Notes: a model not told the origin generated them from the letters alone. Positions 1 through 6,158 are shown, counted from the first letter of the stretch. The stretch is DNA of 8,436 bases from GWC2-37-13 sp964564535 (GCA_964564535.1 CAZMBH010000041.1:1-8436); one strand, 5' to 3'. A program made the numbers and translations.

Positions 1-780
1 CGGGCAATGGAAAAAGATAAGGCTTTGAAGATCCCGGTATTGGCTGTTAATGATAATTTGACTAAGCATTTATTTGATAATAGGTATGGAACCGGTCAAT
101 CAAGCATCGACGGAATAATCAGAGCCACTAATATACTATTGGCGGGAAAAAAATTTGTCGTCTGCGGATATGGCTGGTGCGGACGAGGAGTTGCCATGCG
201 GGCTAAAGGAATGGGAGCTCAGGTAATTGTGACGGAAGTTGATCCGGTCAAAGCACTTGAGGCGTTAATGGACGGATTTTTAGTAATGACGTTGAAACAG
301 GCAATTAAACAGGCTGATGTGGTTCTTTCAACAACCGGAGACAAGCACGTGATCGATGAGGAGCATTTAAAGGCCGCTAAATCCGGGGTGATACTAGCTA
401 ATGCCGGTCATTTTGACGTTGAAATTAACAAAGAGGCTTTAAAAAAATTAGCAAAAAAAATTACAAGAGTTAGGCCAATGGTTGAAGAATATAATTTGGG
501 GACAAAAAAAATCTATCTTTTGGCTGAGGGAAGATTAGTTAACTTGGCGGCGGCGGAAGGACATCCTGCTTCTGTCATGGATATGAGTTTTGCCGGCCAG
601 GCGATGGGGGCGGAGTTTATTTGGAGAAATAAAGGAAAATTAAAAAATAAAGTTTACTCTCTTCCTCAAAAATTAGATGCGGAAATCGCCCGCTTGAAAT
701 TAAATTCTGAAGGTGTTAAGATTGACAAATTAACTAAAGAACAGAAAAAGTATTTAAATAGTTGGACAGAAGGAACTTAA
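1..780 (+). CDS. ahcY: S-adenosylhomocysteinase, C-terminal part (5' end outside window)
   Basis: Hydrolyses S-adenosylhomocysteine to adenosine and homocysteine, using bound NAD, and so removes the product of SAM-dependent methylations. The frame is open from base 1 (Arg-Ala-Met...), so the ATG at 7 is internal; about 259 residues are visible, roughly the last two thirds of an archaeal/Thermotoga-type enzyme of about 400 residues. Visible landmarks: NDNLTKHLFDN (substrate-binding Lys and Asp), the Rossmann NAD loop GYGWCGRG at 166-189, TEVDP after the next strand, NAGHFDVEI and EGRLVNLAAAEGHP with the conserved histidines. The protein ends YLNSWTEGT and lacks the longer Lys/Tyr-containing tail of eukaryotic and most proteobacterial enzymes, as in the archaeal/Thermotoga subgroup. 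It lies upstream of metK on the same strand, consistent with a methyl-cycle pair, though the 208-nt leader of metK suggests separate control. Identity is very secure. Confidence 0.96.
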   Translation, partial: RAMEKDKALKIPVLAVNDNLTKHLFDNRYGTGQSSIDGIIRATNILLAGKKFVVCGYGWCGRGVAMRAKGMGAQVIVTEVDPVKALEALMDGFLVMTLKQAIKQADVVLSTTGDKHVIDEEHLKAAKSGVILANAGHFDVEINKEALKKLAKKITRVRPMVEEYNLGTKKIYLLAEGRLVNLAAAEGHPASVMDMSFAGQAMGAEFIWRNKGKLKNKVYSLPQKLDAEIARLKLNSEGVKIDKLTKEQKKYLNSWTEGT

Positions 781-790
781 TTAAGTCTAT

Positions 791-821
791 AAAGTTTTTA
801 AAGTTCATAAAGTTATAAAGT
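791..821 (+). repeat. Short AT-rich tandem of AAAGTT units
   Basis: AAAGTT starts at 791, 800 and 809, and a fourth, incomplete unit AAAGT starts at 817, so the spacing is 9, 9 and 8 bases. The variable bases between units are TTT, CAT and AT. It lies 10 bases after the ahcY stop. No function can be assigned: it may be simple slippage, or part of the promoter region of the riboswitch-metK transcript, because TATAAA-like strings occur within it. Confidence 0.55.
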
Positions 822-830
822 AAAATTAAT

Positions 831-859
831 GTCATTCCCGCGAAGGCGGGAATCCAGAC
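831..859 (+). repeat. Palindromic intergenic repeat, copy 1
   Basis: An 8-bp perfect stem (ATTCCCGC at 834-841, GCGGGAAT at 846-853) with loop GAAG, flanked by GTC and CCAGAC. The same design occurs at 4995-5023 and, on the other strand, at 5054-5080, so it is a dispersed family. There is no T-run after it, so it is not a standard intrinsic terminator. It stands between ahcY and the metK riboswitch and would lie in the metK leader if transcription starts upstream of it. Confidence 0.85.
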
Positions 860-864
860 AAAAA

Positions 865-956
865 ATATCAAGAGAAATAGTTAGGGATCTAGCCCGAGAA
901 ACTATTCACCAACCGAGCCTATAAGTATGTTACGGTGGTAAAGCTAGAAGCGATGT
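865..956 (+). ncRNA. SAM riboswitch (SAM-I clan, P4 apparently absent)
   Basis: All core elements of the SAM-I/SAM-IV aptamer can be traced. P1: ATATC 865-869 with GATGT 952-956 (one G-U), followed by the conserved AAGAGA. P2: AATAGTT 876-882 with AACTATT 900-906, then GGG 884-886 with CCC 893-895 closing loop ATCTAG, with an asymmetric GAGA bulge where SAM-I has its kink-turn. P3: ACC-A-ACC 908-914 with GGTGGT 934-939, the same geometry as GGCAACC/GGUGCC of SAM-I. Pseudoknot: loop TCTAG 888-892 with CTAGA 944-948. Only four bases separate the pseudoknot strand from the P1 3' strand, so there is no room for P4; this is closer to SAM-IV or SAM-I/IV types. It lies directly upstream of metK, the SAM synthase gene, the expected target of SAM feedback. 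Confidence 0.85.
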
Positions 957-957
957 G

Positions 958-981
958 CTTGTTATTAAAAATTAAAACAGG
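958..981 (+). promoter_or_regulatory. Possible Shine-Dalgarno-sequestering hairpin of the metK leader
   Basis: CTTGTT 958-963 can pair with AACAGG 976-981 (6 bp, one G-U) across a 12-nt AT-rich loop. This would cover most of the AGGA at 979-982 that serves metK six bases upstream of its ATG. It begins one base after the riboswitch P1. No terminator with a U-run is present in the leader, so control of translation initiation is the more likely mode. The stem is weak and the switching logic cannot be read from sequence. Confidence 0.35.
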
Positions 982-988
982 AAAAAAT

Positions 989-2092
989 ATGCAAACCTTT
1001 ACTTCAGAATCTGTTTGTTCAGGACATCCCGATAAAATTTGCGACCAGGTATCCGACGCGGTCTTGGATGAAGCTTACAAAGTAGATAAATATTCCCGTG
1101 TCGCCGTTGAAACTATGGTGACAAGAAATTTTTTGGCGATGGCAGGAGAAATAACCACAAAAGCAAAGCTTAACTATAAAAAAATTGCTCAACGGGTAGT
1201 AAAAGATCTAGGTTATACAATTCCGGTGCTAAATTTTTCCGAAAAATCAGAGATTATTGTTAAAATTCATACCCAATCACCCGAAATTGCCGTAGGAGTC
1301 GATAACCTGGGCGCCGGTGATCAGGGAATGATGTTTGGTTATGCAAGTCGCGAAACTAAAGAATTTATGCCTTTGCCTATTATGCTTGCCCATCGATTAG
1401 CAATGGGAATCGACAATCTACGAAAAACAAAACGTCTCCCCTACCTCAGACCTGATGGAAAAACCCAGGTGACAGTTGGCTATGAAAAAAATATTCCAAA
1501 AACAATTGAAAATGTCGTCTTAGCAGTCCCGCATGAAGAAAAGATTAAACTTTCTCAAGTAAAAGAAGACTTGTTCAACCTGTTGGTGACCCCGATCTTG
1601 CAGGAATATGGATATAAGATTAATCGTACTCAATTAATTGTTAACGGTACTGGAGTCTGGCACATTGGTGGACCGGCATCTGATACCGGAGTGACCGGGC
1701 GAAAAATAATCGTTGATACTTATGGAGGGACGGCTCGAGTGGGAGGAGGGGCTTTTTCCGGAAAAGATCCGACTAAAGTTGACCGTTCCGCTGCCTATGC
1801 TGCCCGGTATTTGGCAAAAAATATTGTTGCCAATAAATTAGCTGATCGCTGTGAGGTCAGACTGGCATATTTTATCGGGGCAAAAAAACCGGTTATGCAG
1901 GAAACGGAAACATTTGGGACGGAGAAAAAATCGGCAAAAATAATAAACAGCTTTGCTGCAAAGTTATTGGACACATCTTTAAAAGGAATTATTGATGGAT
2001 TGAATTTGAGGCGACCGATTTATTTTGAAACTGCCTCTTACGGACATTTCGGCCGTGATATATTTCCCTGGGAACGGGTGGTAAAAAAATGA
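989..2092 (+). CDS. metK: S-adenosylmethionine synthase
   Basis: Makes SAM from methionine and ATP, releasing phosphate and pyrophosphate. The 367 residues contain the N-terminal ESVCSGHPDKICDQ segment (residues 7-20, catalytic His13 and Asp15), GAGDQGMMFGYA (108-119, adenine-site hexapeptide), TGRKIIVDTYGG (236-247) and the phosphate loop GGGAFSGKDPTKVDRSAAY (252-270), ending with YGHFGRDIFPWE. It is slightly shorter than the E. coli enzyme (384) through a shorter flexible loop before GAGDQG and a short C-terminus. I chose ATG 989 because AGGA lies six bases upstream and the family begins at this point; extending to GTG 935 would run the coding sequence through P3 and the pseudoknot of the SAM riboswitch. 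Probably repressed when SAM is plentiful. Every key motif is intact. Confidence 0.97.
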   Translation: MQTFTSESVCSGHPDKICDQVSDAVLDEAYKVDKYSRVAVETMVTRNFLAMAGEITTKAKLNYKKIAQRVVKDLGYTIPVLNFSEKSEIIVKIHTQSPEIAVGVDNLGAGDQGMMFGYASRETKEFMPLPIMLAHRLAMGIDNLRKTKRLPYLRPDGKTQVTVGYEKNIPKTIENVVLAVPHEEKIKLSQVKEDLFNLLVTPILQEYGYKINRTQLIVNGTGVWHIGGPASDTGVTGRKIIVDTYGGTARVGGGAFSGKDPTKVDRSAAYAARYLAKNIVANKLADRCEVRLAYFIGAKKPVMQETETFGTEKKSAKIINSFAAKLLDTSLKGIIDGLNLRRPIYFETASYGHFGRDIFPWERVVKK

Positions 2093-2098
2093 TAAAAT
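2090..2098 (+). promoter_or_regulatory. Possible extended -10 promoter for the glycosyltransferase gene
   Basis: TGATAAAAT fits an extended -10 box (TGn then TAAAAT, five of six to TATAAT). It overlaps the metK stop codon. No convincing -35 box lies 17 bases upstream. Transcription would begin near 2105, inside the hairpin at 2102-2122. A match this short in AT-rich sequence could be chance. Confidence 0.3.
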
Positions 2099-2101
2099 GG
2101 T

Positions 2102-2122
2102 GGCTGTTGGGATCCAACAGCC
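2102..2122 (+). repeat. Perfect 9-bp hairpin directly before the glycosyltransferase start
   Basis: GGCTGTTGG 2102-2110 is the exact complement of CCAACAGCC 2114-2122, with loop GAT. It fills most of the 31-bp gap between the metK stop and ATG 2124, and no T-run follows it. It could be a dispersed palindromic element, a translational barrier over the start region, or a weak transcription pause. Only one copy is in this window. Confidence 0.7.
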
Positions 2123-2123
2123 T

Positions 2124-3251
2124 ATGAAAAAAAGATTAAAAATTGCAATGATTTTTTCTTCTGACCCGTCTAAAGCCGGCGGGGTTCAAGAACATATATT
2201 TTATTTATCCAAAGAATTAATTAAGCTGGGTCATCGAGTTCATATTTACGGACCGGAAAAAAATATTTATCGTTACACCAACTATCACCCTATTTCCAAA
2301 GTAGTTATCTTACCGGTGCCCAATGGAAATTGGGCTAATATTACGGTTAAGAATAATGAAAAACATGAAGTTGCTGAGATAATAGAAAAAGGAAAGTTCG
2401 ATATTATTCATATTCACGAACCATATACTCCTTTTATTAATTGGGATGTATACAAAAATACTTCGGCTGCAAAAGTAGCCACTTTTCATACTGCCTGGAA
2501 TGATGACTCAATAATTAATTTAATAAATCCTTTTTTGATTCTTTTTAAAGAAACTTTTTCCTCATACTTTAAAGCAGCTATTTTTGTTTCAAAGATCGGG
2601 AAGAAAAGGTGGAAAGATTTATGCAAAAAAAATGTTATACAAAAAGTCATTTATAATGCAGTGGATAACACAGCCTTTACACCAATAAAAAAAAATAAAG
2701 ATAAAATAATTAATTTGTTATTTGTCGGTCGGTTAGTTAACAGAAAAGGATTGATGTATCTTTTAAAAGCGATTAATAAAATAGCAGCAAAATATCAAAA
2801 TATTAAATTAGTAGTTATCGGTGACGGACCGGAAAAATTAAAATTAGAAAAATATGTCAGAGTTAATAATCTAAGTAAATTCGTAGATTTCAAAGGAGAA
2901 ATATTAGGAAAGACCAGAATAAACTATTTTCAAAAATCCGATATATTTTGCGCGCCTTATACAGATGAGGCCTTCGGAATTACAATTCTTGAAGCTTTAT
3001 CTTGTGGTGTTTCTGTTATCGGTTTTAAGAATGAAGCTTTCTTTGAAGTTTTAAAAGGCTATCCTTATCCTAACTTATTTGTACAAAATAAAAACATTTT
3101 CAAACTATCAGAGGTCTTAGCGGAACTAATAAAAAATAATAAAAAACGCGATGAAATCGGGAAATGGGGAATTAACCGGGTTAAGGCTTTTAATTGGGTT
3201 AATACAGCAAAAGAAACCGAAGCGTTATATAATCAAATATTGAAAAAATGA
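2124..3251 (+). CDS. GT4-family glycosyltransferase (GT-B fold)
   Basis: A retaining glycosyltransferase of family GT4, likely transferring a sugar from a nucleotide-sugar donor to a lipid or polysaccharide acceptor at the cytoplasmic face of the membrane. Residues 1-180 are the acceptor domain: FSSDPSKAGGVQEHI (glycine loop 19-20), DIIHIHEP (93-100) and FHTAW (121-125). The donor domain starts at FVGRLVNRKG (200-209), then VIGDGPE, and contains the E-x7-E signature EAFGITILE (282-290) followed by ALSCGVSVIG. Length 375 is normal for the family. No membrane segment or signal peptide is seen. I chose ATG 2124 because the family begins at the KIAMIF strand; the in-frame ATG 2097 would add nine residues (MVAVGIQQP) encoded by the hairpin. 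Neither start has a good Shine-Dalgarno. The 3' end overlaps lepA by 4 nt (ATGA). Donor and acceptor cannot be told; PimA-like mannosyl or glucosyl transfer is one option. Confidence 0.9.
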   Translation: MKKRLKIAMIFSSDPSKAGGVQEHIFYLSKELIKLGHRVHIYGPEKNIYRYTNYHPISKVVILPVPNGNWANITVKNNEKHEVAEIIEKGKFDIIHIHEPYTPFINWDVYKNTSAAKVATFHTAWNDDSIINLINPFLILFKETFSSYFKAAIFVSKIGKKRWKDLCKKNVIQKVIYNAVDNTAFTPIKKNKDKIINLLFVGRLVNRKGLMYLLKAINKIAAKYQNIKLVVIGDGPEKLKLEKYVRVNNLSKFVDFKGEILGKTRINYFQKSDIFCAPYTDEAFGITILEALSCGVSVIGFKNEAFFEVLKGYPYPNLFVQNKNIFKLSEVLAELIKNNKKRDEIGKWGINRVKAFNWVNTAKETEALYNQILKK

Positions 3252-4990
3252 AAAATATAAGAAATTTTGCCATTATCGCCCACATAGATCACGGAAAATC
3301 AACTTTGGCAGACAGGTTGCTCGAGTTGACCGGGACCGTTGAGGCTGGTCATCATGAGGCCCAGATGCTTGACCAAAATCCGATTTCACGTGAGCGGGGA
3401 ATCACGATAAAATTGGCACCAGTCAGGATGAATTATAAAAATTATGTTTTGAATTTAATTGACACGCCCGGCCATGTTGATTTTTCTTACGAAGTAGACC
3501 GAACTTTGGCTTGTGTTGAGGGTGTTGTTTTACTCGTCGACTCAACCCAGGGAATTCAAGCTCAAACAATTGCCAATGCCTACAAAGCGATAGAAAAAAA
3601 TTTAGTGATCATCCCGGTTGTTAATAAAATTGACATGGTTAACGCCGAGGTAGCAAAAACAAAGAAACAGCTAATTGATTTTTTAGGGGTAAAAGATGAG
3701 GAAATATTTTGTGTTTCTGCAAAAACAGGAGAAGGCGTGCAGGAATTATTAAATATGATTATTGAGAAAATTCCTTCACCCTCAAGTTATAAACAGGGTC
3801 GGACCCTCCAGGAGGGTCCGACCCTATACAAAAATATTCAAGCACTGATCTTCGATTCCTATTACGATTCCCATCGGGGGGTAATTGCCTTTGTCCGTGT
3901 CTTTGACGGGGAATTAAAAAAAGGTAAGAAGGTAAGGCTTTCCGCCGCTAACGAAACTTTTGAAGTTCAGGATGTCGGATATTTTAAGCCGGAATTAACA
4001 TCGCAGGAATTTATTAAAAACGGCGATATCGGCTATGTGGTTACCAATTTAAAAGATATTCATAAGGTTTCGGTTGGTGACAGCATCGTGACCGACCCTT
4101 CTTTATCTTTACCGGGGTACAAAAAAGTCAAATCAATGGTATTTGCATCTATTTTCCCGACTGACACAGGAGACTATCTTAATTTGCAAAAAGCACTGGA
4201 AAGGCTATATCTCAATGATTCTTCGCTGGAATTTTCCTCTATTCACAGCACGGCGTTGGGAGCAGGATTTAGGGTTGGTTTTTTGGGTCTGTTGCATTCT
4301 GACATTGTTCGGGAAAGGTTAGAGCGTGAATATGACCTCTCTCTTGTCTTAACCCCGCCACAGGTCAAATTTAAGCACGAAAACAATAACTTTTTTGAAC
4401 CATATGTCAAAGCTATGATCGTTTGTCCCGATACATACGTCGGAGTTGTCATGCAGTTATGTCAAAACTACCGGGGGAAATTTATCAATATGGATAACAA
4501 AAACCAAACTGTTTTGGAATATGAACTGCCGATGTCGGAATTAATTTCTGATTTTTTTGATAACCTAAAAAGCGTTACTTCAGGTTATGCATCTTTAGAT
4601 TGGGAATTTTTACGTTACCAGCAGGTCAAGGCAGACAAATTAGAATTACTTTTGAATTTAGAACCGATCGACGAATTTAGTGAGGTTGTCGTTGAAGAGC
4701 GGGCTTACGATAAGGCAAGTTTTTTAACGTCCCGTTTAAAAGAATTAATCCCCCGGCAACAGTACGAGGTAAAAATTCAAGCAAAATATAAAGGAAAGAT
4801 AATTGCCTCTTCCCGATTAGCTCCCTTCCGCAAAGATGTTTTAATTAAAAGCGGAAAATTGGTTGGCGGAGGCGATTTTGGCCGGAAACGGAAACTTTTG
4901 GATAAACAAAAGGAAGGTAAAAAAAAGATGAAGATGATTGGAAAAGTCGAGATACCAAAAGAAGCCTTCATGAAACTATTCAAAAGATGA
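3248..4990 (+). CDS. lepA: Translation elongation factor 4 (EF4, LepA GTPase)
   Basis: Ribosome-binding translational GTPase implicated in back-translocation or initiation fidelity. GTP-binding motifs: G1 AHIDHGKST (11-19), G2 RGITI (50-54), G3 DTPGH (72-76), G4 NKID (126-129), G5 SAK (157-159). Domain II, the LepA-typical FRVGFLGLLHSDIVRERLEREYDL and PRQQYEV, and the basic C-terminal tail GRKRKLLDKQKEGKKKMK with PKEAF follow. Length 580 against about 600 in E. coli; the missing residues are mainly in the stretch after the LTPPQVKF segment. Residues 183-193 (QGRTLQEGPTL) are encoded by a 31-bp palindrome inserted between the G domain and domain II, in frame and without disrupting motifs. The gene begins at ATG 3248 overlapping the glycosyltransferase stop, suggesting translational coupling. 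It ends just before inverted palindromic repeats facing the convergent transporter gene. Confidence 0.97.
   Translation: MKNIRNFAIIAHIDHGKSTLADRLLELTGTVEAGHHEAQMLDQNPISRERGITIKLAPVRMNYKNYVLNLIDTPGHVDFSYEVDRTLACVEGVVLLVDSTQGIQAQTIANAYKAIEKNLVIIPVVNKIDMVNAEVAKTKKQLIDFLGVKDEEIFCVSAKTGEGVQELLNMIIEKIPSPSSYKQGRTLQEGPTLYKNIQALIFDSYYDSHRGVIAFVRVFDGELKKGKKVRLSAANETFEVQDVGYFKPELTSQEFIKNGDIGYVVTNLKDIHKVSVGDSIVTDPSLSLPGYKKVKSMVFASIFPTDTGDYLNLQKALERLYLNDSSLEFSSIHSTALGAGFRVGFLGLLHSDIVRERLEREYDLSLVLTPPQVKFKHENNNFFEPYVKAMIVCPDTYVGVVMQLCQNYRGKFINMDNKNQTVLEYELPMSELISDFFDNLKSVTSGYASLDWEFLRYQQVKADKLELLLNLEPIDEFSEVVVEERAYDKASFLTSRLKELIPRQQYEVKIQAKYKGKIIASSRLAPFRKDVLIKSGKLVGGGDFGRKRKLLDKQKEGKKKMKMIGKVEIPKEAFMKLFKR
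3795..3825 (+). repeat. Palindromic element embedded in lepA
   Basis: Two 15-bp arms (3795-3809 and 3811-3825) are exact reverse complements separated by one base. Each arm itself contains a small palindrome: AGGGTCGGACCCT and AGGGTCCGACCCT, joined by CCAGG. Chance is an unlikely source of 15 perfect pairs in a coding sequence. It lies at an interdomain linker, where EF4 proteins normally pass directly from the IPxP segment to the QALIFDS strand. It resembles in behaviour the Rickettsia palindromic elements that insert in frame in genes; the sequence is not that family as far as I can judge. Confidence 0.85.
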
Positions 4991-4994
4991 AAAT

Positions 4995-5023
4995 GTCATC
5001 CCCTCGTAGGAGGGGATCCAGAC
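4995..5023 (+). repeat. Palindromic intergenic repeat, copy 2 (stem variant)
   Basis: Same layout as the repeat at 831-859: GTC, 8-bp stem ATCCCCTC (4998-5005) with GAGGGGAT (5010-5017), loop GTAG, then CCAGAC. Two stem pairs differ from copy 1, and both changes are compensated (T-A to C-G, G-C to T-A), so pairing is conserved while sequence is not. It lies four bases after the lepA stop, 30 bp from the inverted copy 3. Confidence 0.85.
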
Positions 5024-5048
5024 TATAATCACATTTTAAAAGGTATAT

Positions 5049-5975
5049 TTAGCTTGGATTCCCGCCTTCGCGGGAATGACCTGACTGTATTTGGGCAATT
5101 TTATAAATTGAAAACAAAAGTATCACTCCAGCCGCATACTGTGCCGGTGCCAAAAAACTTTTGTACAACGTTGTATCTATAAATACCGCAAGCAATGGAT
5201 AAACAAGTTCTAGTATTGTTGATACGTTTGCCTGAACTTTTTTTAATCCCCGGTAATAAATTACAATCGAAAACATTCCGGTCGAAACTGCAATTAGTAA
5301 AAATCTACTTAGTTGAGAAAATGTCGGCGAGCTTAAGCTTTTATTTTGACCAAGCGCAAAAACCATTCCAAATGCAAGTGTGCTTGTTAAAAAAAATCTT
5401 ATAGCCGTTACGTACATACTTGGTCTCTTTTGTAGTGCTAATTTTGAAAGAGCTGTTGATGATCCCCAGGCAAAGGCTGCACCAAGGGCGTATAGTGCAG
5501 CAACTATTGTTCCTGTTCCGGTTGAGAGGTTGACTATGCCATTTTTGAACGTAACAAAATAAGCGGCAATCAAAGCAAGAACTGCCCACTTGATATAGGA
5601 TTTTGTAATTTTTTCTTTAAGGATAATTGCTGCCGCGGAAATTGCAAAAATAGGCTGCAATTTTTGAATAAGATAAACAACACTAAAAGAAATAAAATTT
5701 GTTTTGAGAAGGGCGGTGGTAAACCATAAAGTCCCGAGTACCCCGCTGAACATGGAAATAAAGAGAAGTAAAAAAAATTCTTTCCTGGTAATTCCCTCTT
5801 TCTTGAAAGTAAAAATAAGATAAGGAAGAAGGATAACTGCGCCAAATAAATGTTCATAAAATACGATAGTGATAGAGGGTAATGAATATAAACTTCGTCT
5901 TATAATTCCATCTATTGCCCAAAGGGAAGCGGCAATAACTATCAACAACGGACCGTAGCTAAAAAATTTACGCAT
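5049..5975 (-). CDS. EamA/DMT-family transporter, probable riboflavin importer (RibN-like)
   Basis: A 308-residue membrane protein with about ten hydrophobic segments in two homologous EamA halves (residues about 8-140 and 155-293). Recognisable are YGPLLIVIAASLWAIDG in segment 1, the half-ending LQPIFAISAAAIILKEKIT, the second-half start ALYALGAAFAWGSSTALSK, and LELVYPLLAVFID. The DMT family carries many substrates, but an FMN riboswitch directly upstream on the same strand points to riboflavin, as for RibN of other bacteria. This function is an inference from regulation. Start: ATG 5975 begins at the family-typical N-terminus but has no Shine-Dalgarno. An in-frame TTG at 6029 would add 18 residues and lies 11 bases after AAGGAGG of the riboswitch, so it cannot be excluded. 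The last residues, GHSREGGNPS, are encoded by a palindromic repeat and are unlikely to be ancestral. Confidence 0.9.
   Translation of the reverse strand: MRKFFSYGPLLIVIAASLWAIDGIIRRSLYSLPSITIVFYEHLFGAVILLPYLIFTFKKEGITRKEFFLLLFISMFSGVLGTLWFTTALLKTNFISFSVVYLIQKLQPIFAISAAAIILKEKITKSYIKWAVLALIAAYFVTFKNGIVNLSTGTGTIVAALYALGAAFAWGSSTALSKLALQKRPSMYVTAIRFFLTSTLAFGMVFALGQNKSLSSPTFSQLSRFLLIAVSTGMFSIVIYYRGLKKVQANVSTILELVYPLLAVFIDTTLYKSFLAPAQYAAGVILLFSIYKIAQIQSGHSREGGNPS
5054..5080 (-). repeat. Palindromic intergenic repeat, copy 3 (inverted, inside the transporter 3' end)
   Basis: On the minus strand this reads GTC, ATTCCCGC, GAAG, GCGGGAAT, CCAA: identical to copy 1 through GCGGGAATCCA, then diverging. 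It forms the last codons of the transporter gene (GHSREGGNPS) and reaches to three bases before its stop. With copy 2 it makes an inverted pair between two convergent genes. Confidence 0.88.
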
Positions 5976-6009
5976 AAGAAATAAATAATTAATAATGTTC
6001 GGGGCAGAT

Positions 6010-6048
6010 AAAAAACGAAGGACACGCAAAAGCGTCTAACCCTCCTTC
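6010..6048 (-). terminator. Possible terminator in the FMN riboswitch expression platform
   Basis: On the minus strand GAAGGA (6048-6043), which is also the 3' strand of aptamer P1, can pair with TCCTTC (6022-6017). An inner stem ACGC/GCGT closes a TTTT loop. The stem is followed by G and six T (6015-6010). The internal loop is asymmetric (seven bases against one), so stability is moderate. The stem and P1 exclude each other. Confidence 0.4.
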
Positions 6049-6158
6049 TTTCCTCCCGACTGTACGGTCGCTGTAGGAGTTTCACCTACTCATTCCCGAT
6101 TTAATCGGGATCGAAGAGTATACTTCCGATTGTGATTCACACACTAAACCCCGAAGGA
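6043..6158 (-). ncRNA. FMN riboswitch (RFN element)
   Basis: A six-helix FMN aptamer on the minus strand, upstream of the transporter. P1: TCCTTC (6158-6153) with GAAGGA (6048-6043), followed by the conserved CGGGG. P2: TGTG/CACA around loop TGAAT (6143-6131). P3: GAAG/CTTC around TATACT (6126-6113). P4: 7-bp TCCCGAT/ATCGGGA (6110-6094). P5: GTAGG/CCTAC with loop TGAAACT (6089-6073), followed by AGCGAC. P6: CGAC/GTCG around CGTACA (6070-6057), then GGGAGGAAAGAAGG. The paired UGAA-containing loops of P2 and P5 and the CGAC..ACAGTC segment are the hallmarks of the family. The 116-nt span is slightly compact. The sequence AAGGAGG (6047-6041) within the P1 3' strand is a strong Shine-Dalgarno sequence, so FMN binding could hide it. 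Confidence 0.95.

Noticed and set aside
834..853. Repeat hairpin as intrinsic terminator of ahcY
   Set aside because: The GC-rich stem is not followed by a T-run; the following bases are CCAGACAAAAAA.
935..988. GTG 935 as the start of metK
   Set aside because: It lies in the P3 helix of the SAM riboswitch, has no Shine-Dalgarno, and adds 18 residues absent from the family; ATG 989 has AGGA six bases upstream.
4243..4983. Minus-strand open frames of 69 and 68 codons within lepA
   Set aside because: They are antisense to well-conserved lepA coding sequence and resemble no family.
831..5080. CRISPR array from the repeated hairpins
   Set aside because: Three copies far apart, one inverted, with no regular spacers or cas genes.
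5195..5857. Small open frames on both strands inside the transporter gene
   Set aside because: They are other-frame shadows of a continuous EamA protein with clear membrane segments.
5976..6029. TTG 6029 as the definite start of the transporter
   Set aside because: Kept only as an alternative: the extra 18 residues are not family-like and overlap the possible terminator, though a strong AAGGAGG lies upstream.
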